Assembly (NCBI GenBank): GCA_934401725.1
Contig: CAKRSS010000037.1
Coordinates: forward strand, 1-19,544
Reading direction: 5' to 3'
DNA length: 19,544 bases
From: an uncultured Eubacteriales bacterium
Lineage (GTDB): Bacteria; Bacillota; Clostridia; Oscillospirales; CAG-272
Each line of letters opens with the position of its first letter. Position 1 is the first letter of the stretch. The notes under the pieces were generated by a model that worked only from the letters and a program-made list of their open reading frames with translations, was not told where the DNA came from and made no database searches. This document shows, in pieces, positions 15,295 to 19,544 of the stretch. The position numbers were made by a program, and so were the translations under genes.

Positions 15295-15390
15295 CGAGTT
15301 TTCCACAATACTTTTCCACAGGCATATGGAAAACTCGGGGGTTTTCCACGGGCAGTTTTCCACAGGTATATGGAAAACTACGTGGAAAAC
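15295..15390. promoter_or_regulatory. Cluster of DnaA-box-like 9-mers in two long inverted repeats
   Basis: Seven 9-mers related to the DnaA box (TTWTNCACA) lie within 91 bp. TTTTCCACA occurs at 15299, 15312 and 15356 on the plus strand, TTTTCCACG at 15342 (plus) and 15381-15389 (minus), and TTTTCCATA on the minus strand at 15325-15333 and 15369-15377. Three match the consensus exactly. They are arranged as two inverted repeats. CGAGTTTTCCA (15295) pairs with TGGAAAACTCG (ending 15337). GTTTTCCACG (15341) pairs with CGTGGAAAAC (ending 15390), with a nested AGTTTTCCA/TGGAAAACT inside. The site lies in the 196-bp gap between tsaD and rex. A DnaA-binding cluster is the favoured reading; a palindromic operator or a structured leader are alternatives. 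Confidence 0.6.
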
Positions 15391-15466
15391 CTCACCGATC
15401 CGTAAATTCTGTGTTCGGAATGTGTCGGATATATGATTTTGTGCTCACTTTTGGGAGGTCGAACAT

Positions 15467-16189
15467 ATGGAAAACCATGATGAGCTTCGGGAGACCGAAA
15501 TTCAGTCGGATTCCTCGGAGCTGAACGATAAAAACGGCGCGCGTGCAAACGTGTCGCCTGCAGTCATAAAGCGCCTGCCGCGCTACTTCAGATATTTAAG
15601 AGAGCTGATCCGTCAGGGCAAGAGCCGCATAAGCTCGGGCGAGCTGTCTGACATTATGCACGTCACCGCCTCTCAGATACGTCAGGATCTCAACTGCTTC
15701 GGCGGCTTCGGCCAGCAGGGGTATGGCTACAACGTCAACTATCTCTACACCAAAATCTGTGACCTGCTCGGCGTGGGCTGCGGCTACCGAGCCGTTGTTA
15801 TCGGTGCGGGCAACCTTGGCACGGCGCTCGTGCGCAACCCCATGTTCGAAAAGCGCGGTGTCGACGTCATCGCACTGTTTGACAACAACCCCGCCGTTAT
15901 CGGAAACAATATCGGCGAGGCGCGGGTATACGACATGCGGGAGTTCGGCGACTACTGCCACCGCAATCACGTTGACATTGCCGTTCTGACGCTGCCCAAG
16001 GAAGCGGCGGCCGCGACGCTCGAGATAGTGGCGGCGGCCGGTATACGCGGAATCTGGAATTTCAGCGGCCGCGAGCTGGACACGACCGGCACGGACATCG
16101 TCGTCGAGAACGTCCACCTCGGCGACTCGCTTATGACGCTGTGCTATGAGCTGTGCCGTCGCGAGGGCGACGGGGAGGGAGACAGATGA
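15467..16189 (+). CDS. rex: Redox-sensing transcriptional repressor Rex
   Basis: Rex dimers bind DNA when NAD+ is high and let go when NADH rises, controlling fermentation and respiration genes. The 240-residue protein has the winged-helix DNA-binding domain (about 32-105) with AVIKRLPRYFRYLREL, SSGELSDIMHVTASQIRQDL and CFGGFGQQGYGYNV. The Rossmann domain carries VVIGAGNLGTAL, with the Gly113-Ala-Gly-x-x-Gly118 dinucleotide loop, plus ALFDNNPAVIG and GIWNFSGREL. An unconserved acidic N-terminal extension of about 30 residues precedes the DNA-binding domain. ATG 15467 follows GGGAGG (15453-15458). Its stop overlaps the next ATG (ATGA), so it is coupled to the DnaD-like gene. I find no convincing Rex operator (TTGTGA-N6-TCACAA type) upstream. 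Confidence 0.96.
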   Translation: MENHDELRETEIQSDSSELNDKNGARANVSPAVIKRLPRYFRYLRELIRQGKSRISSGELSDIMHVTASQIRQDLNCFGGFGQQGYGYNVNYLYTKICDLLGVGCGYRAVVIGAGNLGTALVRNPMFEKRGVDVIALFDNNPAVIGNNIGEARVYDMREFGDYCHRNHVDIAVLTLPKEAAAATLEIVAAAGIRGIWNFSGRELDTTGTDIVVENVHLGDSLMTLCYELCRREGDGEGDR

Positions 16190-17421
16190 AAATTTTGCTT
16201 GATTTTTCGGACGGCGCCGTCAGCATTCCCGCGCCCGCGTTTCGCAGGCTCAGGCGTGCGTCCGACACGGCGCTGCGTTTTCTGATGATACTTGCCTCGG
16301 ACGCGAGCGTCCGGGAGAACTATGAGACTGAGGCCGACCGCGTGGCGGCGCTGCTCGGCTGCGACCGCGCGAGACTTGACGCCGCGCTGTCCTTCTGGTG
16401 CGGCGCAGGCGTGGCCGACACGGCGGAGGACGCCGCGGTCACGCCGTCCGGGACGTCCGAGCCGACAGCATCGACAGAATCGACCGCGCAGACCTCGCCG
16501 TCCGCTACGACGCCGGATGGCGTCGGGAACAGCCCGGAGCTGTCCCCGCAGACCGGCGGACAGGCCGGCGCCGGTGCAGAGAAGGGCGCGCCCGCGACGG
16601 GCACCGACACGGGAATCAATACGGTAACAGACGCTGTAACCGGAACGGGAGCCGACAGCGACGCGGCCGCGTCCTCCGATAAAAACAGGGGGGGCGCACA
16701 GGCAGAGGGCGGCAGTCAGTCGCAGTCGCGCCCGGTGCGCAAGACTAAGCTGCAGCGCGCCGCCGAAATCCCCGACTACTCCGCCGAGGAGCTCGGTCAC
16801 ATGCTCGAGAGCGACGTCGGCGCGATGGCGCTGGTCGACGAGGGACAGCGGCGCATCGGCCGCATGTTCAACACGCGTGAGGTGGCGATACTCGTCGGGC
16901 TGAAAAATTATCTTGAGCTTTCCAATGAGTTTCTTTACATACTTCTCGAGCATTGCGCGCACGTCGGCAAGACGAGCATGCGCTACGTCGAGACAACGGC
17001 GTTCGGTATATACGACGAGGGCATTCACGACGCCGACGCGCTGCGTCAGAAGCTGGCGGATCGCGAGCTGTATTCCGGATTTGAGGGGCGGTTCAAGGCC
17101 ATGGTCGGCGCGCGCGGACGCAGGCTGAGCGCCAAGGAGAGCCGTTTCATCAACCGCTGGTGCCTTGAGATGAAGTATGATTTTGAAATGGTCGAGTTGG
17201 CGTACGACCTGACCGTCGACCGCTGCCACGAGTACAATCCCGCCTACATGAACGGCATACTCGAGCGCTGGTACGCCGACGGCATCACGACTCCGGACGC
17301 CGTCCGCTCGGACGCCGAGGCGCACAACGGAACGCAGAAAAAGACGCCGCGGGACGGTGTCAGCTTCAACACAGACGAATTCTTCGAGGCGGCGCTGCGG
17401 CGCAGTTATTCCGATAACTAA
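16186..17421 (+). CDS. DnaD-domain primosome protein with two DDBH2 modules
   Basis: The start ATG 16186 overlaps the rex stop and follows GGGAGGGAG. The 411-residue protein has an N-terminal winged-helix-like domain (about 1-80: RFLMILASDASVRENY, RVAALLGCDRARLDAALSFW). A linker of about 100 residues made almost only of Thr, Ser, Ala, Gly, Pro and Asp follows (about 82-190). Two DnaD/DnaB C-terminal (DDBH2, PF07261-type) helical modules come next. Module 1 is at about 228-295 (FNTREVAILVGLKNYLE, YVETTAFGIYDEGI) and module 2 at about 314-375 (SRFINRWCLEMKYDFEMVEL, NPAYMNGILERWYADGIT). DnaD-type proteins help DnaA and DnaI load the replicative helicase at oriC or restarted forks. A helicase loader is encoded 11 nt downstream, which supports that role. 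Confidence 0.88.
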   Translation: MKILLDFSDGAVSIPAPAFRRLRRASDTALRFLMILASDASVRENYETEADRVAALLGCDRARLDAALSFWCGAGVADTAEDAAVTPSGTSEPTASTESTAQTSPSATTPDGVGNSPELSPQTGGQAGAGAEKGAPATGTDTGINTVTDAVTGTGADSDAAASSDKNRGGAQAEGGSQSQSRPVRKTKLQRAAEIPDYSAEELGHMLESDVGAMALVDEGQRRIGRMFNTREVAILVGLKNYLELSNEFLYILLEHCAHVGKTSMRYVETTAFGIYDEGIHDADALRQKLADRELYSGFEGRFKAMVGARGRRLSAKESRFINRWCLEMKYDFEMVELAYDLTVDRCHEYNPAYMNGILERWYADGITTPDAVRSDAEAHNGTQKKTPRDGVSFNTDEFFEAALRRSYSDN

Positions 17422-17432
17422 GGGAGGCCACT

Positions 17433-18413
17433 ATGGGCTACAACGCTGAAAACTACCGGCGCATACGTGCCGAATATGAAAACAAATTCAACCGCGCCCG
17501 CGAGCTGGCCGACATGCGCCGCGAGGAGCTGTCCGAGAAGGTGCCGGGCGTGCGTGAGATTGATGCCAAGCTCGGCCGCACGGGTCTTGAGATAATGGGC
17601 GCTATTCTCGCAGGCGGCAAGGCGACCGAGTCGCAGGTCGAGGAGATACGGCGCAAAAACACCGAGCTTCAGGAGAAGCGCGCGGAGCTGCTTAGAGCGC
17701 ACGGCTACCCCGTCGACTACTCCGACGTGCACTACGATTGCGAAAAGTGCTCGGACAGCGGCTTTGTGGACGGCCGCATGTGCTCCTGCATGAAAAAAGC
17801 GCTGGTGCTGGCGGGCTGTGAGTCCTCGGGGCTCGGACAGCTCATGCGCGACCAGAGCTTTGAGAATTTTTCGCTGGGGTATTACAACGCCGTCAACGGC
17901 GAGCGCGAGGAGATGGAGCGCAATCTGACCATAGCGCACCGTTTTGCGCAGTCATTTCACGGCGTTGGCTCGGGAAATCTGCTGCTCATGGGCGGTACGG
18001 GACTCGGCAAGACGCATCTGTCCTCGGCGATGGCGCGCGAGATAATCGAGGCGGGCTACGACGTCTATTACACCGGCGCGCAGGGCATGCTTTCGGATTT
18101 TGAGCGCGAGCGGTTCGGCAACAGCTCGGTTCCGGGCGGCGGCGAGGACACGGGGCGCTATTTCGAGTGCGACCTGCTTATAATCGACGACCTCGGCACC
18201 GAGGTGACAAACCAGTTTACCGTCTCCTGTCTGTTCAACGTGATAAACACGCGGCTGAATCTGGGGCGGAGCACGGTCATCAGCACCAACCTGACCCCCG
18301 CAGAGCTCAAGGGGCGGTACACCGACCGCATTGTCAGCCGTCTGCTGGGTGAATACAGGGCACTGCGGTTTATCGGCCGCGACGTGCGCGCGCAGAAGCT
18401 GTCCAAAAAATAA
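17433..18413 (+). CDS. DnaC/DnaI-like AAA+ helicase loader
   Basis: The 326-residue protein follows GGGAGG (17422-17427) and should load the replicative DnaB-family helicase. It has a helical, charged N-terminal region (about 1-95), the expected helicase-contact part. A zinc-binding cluster comes next: Cys103, Cys106, Cys117 and Cys119 in YDCEKCSDSGFVDGRMCSC, as in DnaI. The AAA+ domain shows Walker A GGTGLGKTHLSSA (from 187), Walker B DLLIIDDLGTE (Asp252, Asp253), sensor-1 region TVISTNLTPAEL and the arginine-bearing GRYTDRIVSRLLGEY. IstB-type transposition helpers share this AAA+ fold, but the zinc cluster, the length and the DnaD-like neighbour favour a loader. It ends the rex operon; no terminator directly follows the stop. 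Confidence 0.92.
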   Translation: MGYNAENYRRIRAEYENKFNRARELADMRREELSEKVPGVREIDAKLGRTGLEIMGAILAGGKATESQVEEIRRKNTELQEKRAELLRAHGYPVDYSDVHYDCEKCSDSGFVDGRMCSCMKKALVLAGCESSGLGQLMRDQSFENFSLGYYNAVNGEREEMERNLTIAHRFAQSFHGVGSGNLLLMGGTGLGKTHLSSAMAREIIEAGYDVYYTGAQGMLSDFERERFGNSSVPGGGEDTGRYFECDLLIIDDLGTEVTNQFTVSCLFNVINTRLNLGRSTVISTNLTPAELKGRYTDRIVSRLLGEYRALRFIGRDVRAQKLSKK

Positions 18414-18463
18414 AGGCGTTATCGCGATCTCGCGGTGTAGACTGAAAGGAATAAAAACCATAA

Positions 18464-18545
18464 GTGTATGCCATAATATTGATACACTCCGGGTCACGCA
18501 GACGTGAGACACCCGGAATGCGTCACACAGTGGCGTACACTTTTT
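18464..18545 (+). ncRNA. Candidate structured leader with alternative stems
   Basis: The 151-nt gap between the helicase loader and the next gene holds nested complementary segments. GTGTAT (18464-18469) can pair with ATACAC (18482-18487). Alternatively GTGTATGCC (18464-18472) can pair with GGCGTACAC (18532-18540), which is followed by TTTTT (18541-18545). Between them, TCCGGGT (18488) pairs with ACCCGGA (ending 18517) and encloses TCACG-CAGA-CGTGA. Mutually exclusive stems with one ending in a U-run look like an attenuator or riboswitch controlling the gene at 18565, or simply a complex terminator for the loader operon. I match it to no known riboswitch class. No clear promoter was found, so whether the 5' arm is transcribed with the rest is uncertain. 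Confidence 0.4.
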
Positions 18546-18564
18546 ATTTCAGAAAGGTCAAAAA

Positions 18565-19017
18565 ATGTCCACAACCGAAACGCTGACAAAGACCGGCGAG
18601 CTTGCCGGGCTGATATACAAGAACATGAAAATGGGGGCAGACGCGATAATAAATCTTCTGCCCAAGAGCGACGACGACGCCATAAAGAGCCACATGACGA
18701 GCGTGCTTGACGGTTACGAGTTGTTCGCCGGACGTGCCAGGAAGGTACTTGACGACGAAGGGATTGAGCCCCGCGAGGAGGGTGCCATGGCCAAGATGGG
18801 CGCCAGGATGGGGATGAGCATGAAGACCATGGTCGACTCGACCTCAAGCCACATAGCCGAGCTTCTGATGGAGGGCTGTGTCATGGGCATCTGCGAGACG
18901 ACGCGCACGCTCCGGAATTTTGAAAATTCCAACTGCTCCGAGGACATGCTGAAGCTATGCCGGGAGATTATCGGGTTTGAGGAGAAGAATTTCGAGCAAG
19001 CCCGGCGGTTTCTCTGA
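18565..19017 (+). CDS. Conserved all-helical small protein, possible ferritin-like bundle
   Basis: The 150-residue protein has AGAAAGG (18551-18557) 7 nt before its ATG. It is predicted to be almost fully alpha-helical, with four amphipathic segments: about 12-32 (LAGLIYKNMKMGADAIINLL), 38-65, 77-112 (Met-rich, with TMVDSTSSHIAELLMEGCVMG) and 125-150 (CREIIGFEEKNFEQARRFL). The layout of small helices with EE-N motifs and a SHIAE segment recalls a widespread clostridial family of about 150 residues, likely a four-helix bundle; I cannot name the Pfam entry with confidence. No signal peptide or membrane helix is seen. A di-iron ferritin site (EXXH pairs) is not evident, so iron binding is not claimed. 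It is monocistronic, between the structured leader and repeat copy C. Confidence 0.75.
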   Translation: MSTTETLTKTGELAGLIYKNMKMGADAIINLLPKSDDDAIKSHMTSVLDGYELFAGRARKVLDDEGIEPREEGAMAKMGARMGMSMKTMVDSTSSHIAELLMEGCVMGICETTRTLRNFENSNCSEDMLKLCREIIGFEEKNFEQARRFL

Positions 19018-19125
19018 GTGGGCGTATTGGCATATGCCCGTATGCGGTTTTAATTGAATTTTGAGGTTGCGGTTCTCGCAGGTGGTGCCTGCGGGACCGC
19101 TTTTTTGATAAATAAGTTCTTTGCC
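19018..19125 (+). repeat. Dispersed repeat, copy C, with built-in terminator
   Basis: The copy starts at the base after the stop codon of the 18565 gene and matches 1238-1347 over its whole length, with small differences (an extra G in TATTGGCATATG, different hairpin loop bases, and ATAAATAAGTTCTTT). The shared block TATGCGGTTTTAATTGAATT and the following TTGAGGTTGCGGTTCTCGCA are identical in both copies although they lie 17.7 kb apart. It gives this gene its terminator, as copy A does for truB. Confidence 0.85.
19069..19106 (+). terminator. Intrinsic terminator within repeat copy C
   Basis: GCGGTTCTCGCAGG pairs with CCTGCGGGACCGC across a short loop (19069-19100), followed by TTTTTT (19101-19106). 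Confidence 0.9.
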
Positions 19126-19544
19126 CCAGAGGGCGCACGCCGTGGCGAATTCCGACGTGTTCGAAGTGTACTTTTCTGCTATGCGGCAGAAAAGTACCAA
19201 AGAGAACGCACCCAAGCGGGGGCGAACCTACGGTTCGCCCCCCTTGGGGATCCCCCCACTCCCGTGGGGATGGCTTAAGGGAGCGGAATCCGCCTCCATG
19301 AGGCACGCATCCGGCGCGGCTCGGTCAGAATCGCTCTACCGCGCCTTTGCTGAAGTACGGCTTTGTCCCCGGTTTTACGTTTTCCGGGGGTTCAGCCTAA
19401 ATCGATTTTCTGATGGCAAAGTAGTTTGGGTGATGGCGGGCGGTTCCGCTCGTTAAACTTGTGCAATCTTCATTCCAACAGCCATTTGTACCGCAGACGC
19501 TCCCACCGGGACGCACGGAGGGCCGCCGGGGCGGGGCGTCAATG
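19126..19544. other. Non-coding tail rich in hairpins
   Basis: No open frame here has a ribosome site or protein-like composition. Two strong inverted repeats stand out. GTACTTTTCTGC (19168-19179) and GCAGAAAAGTAC (19186-19197) form a perfect 12-bp stem with a 6-nt loop. GGGGGCGAACC and GGTTCGCCCCC pair around TAC within 19218-19242, with imperfect extension on both sides. ATCCCC at 19250 can also pair with GGGGAT near 19266, and CCCCGG with CCGGGG around 19366-19390. The stretch resembles intergenic dispersed-repeat DNA rather than a gene; beyond about 19400 I see nothing I can name, and the next gene must start past the window end. Confidence 0.55.

Noticed and set aside
15295..15390. Chromosomal replication origin
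   Set aside because: There is no dnaA or dnaN nearby and no AT-rich unwinding region next to the boxes, so only a DnaA-box-like cluster is claimed.
15409..15460. Rex operator controlling its own gene
   Set aside because: The TTTTGTGCTCACTT stretch has TTGTG and CAC elements but not the spacing of the Rex consensus.
17433..18413. IstB-type transposition helper
   Set aside because: The AAA+ domain is similar, but there is no IstA, no terminal inverted repeats, and the zinc cluster with a DnaD-like neighbour fits a helicase loader.
19018..19456. Several short open frames across the tail
   Set aside because: They cross the repeat and hairpins, have no ribosome sites, and translate to low-complexity sequences.

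Overview
The window is GC-rich (roughly 60%) chromosomal DNA from a Gram-positive Bacillota, most likely a gut clostridium of the Oscillospirales or a related group. This rests on a Rex redox repressor, DnaD-type and DnaI/DnaC-type helicase-loading proteins, a LytTR (AgrA-like) two-component system, strong GGAGG ribosome sites and sigma-A promoters. No phage, transposase, CRISPR array, rRNA or tRNA is visible.

Layout. (1) 1-1230, plus strand: the 3' end of a nitroreductase-family gene, overlapping truB. (2) 1231-1532: non-coding dispersed-repeat DNA that supplies terminators for convergent genes. (3) 1533-6753: two divergent secretion units driven by consensus promoters. The minus strand carries a large beta-helix lipoprotein. 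The plus strand carries an exported transglutaminase-like protein followed by a 38-codon gene with its own ribosome site. (4) 6807-12571: a signalling and export locus made of a four-TM protein, a LytTR response regulator, a short histidine kinase with no membrane sensor, then two half-size ABC exporters. The exporter promoter has a poor -35 and phased direct repeats just upstream, as expected for activation by the neighbouring LytTR regulator. (5) 12600-15270: a housekeeping operon with a dCMP deaminase-family enzyme, a small lipoprotein, rimI and tsaD. (6) 15295-15390: a dense cluster of DnaA-box-like 9-mers in two large inverted repeats, directly upstream of rex. (7) 15467-18413: rex, a DnaD-domain protein and a DnaC/DnaI-like helicase loader in one tight operon. 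(8) 18464-18545: a leader that can fold into alternative stems, ahead of a small all-helical protein (18565-19017). (9) 19018-19544: a second copy of the terminator repeat, then non-coding DNA rich in hairpins.

How the parts work together. The signalling locus looks self-contained: the membrane protein may supply sensing that the kinase lacks, the LytTR regulator would act on the exporter promoter, and the ABC pair would export an unknown substrate. The rex operon places an NADH/NAD+ sensor in one transcript with two replication-initiation proteins, behind a possible DnaA-binding cluster. This suggests, but does not prove, a link between redox state and chromosome replication. The leads most worth following are the DnaA-box cluster, the phased operator, the 38-residue peptide gene, the switch-like leader at 18464 and the terminator-carrying dispersed repeat.
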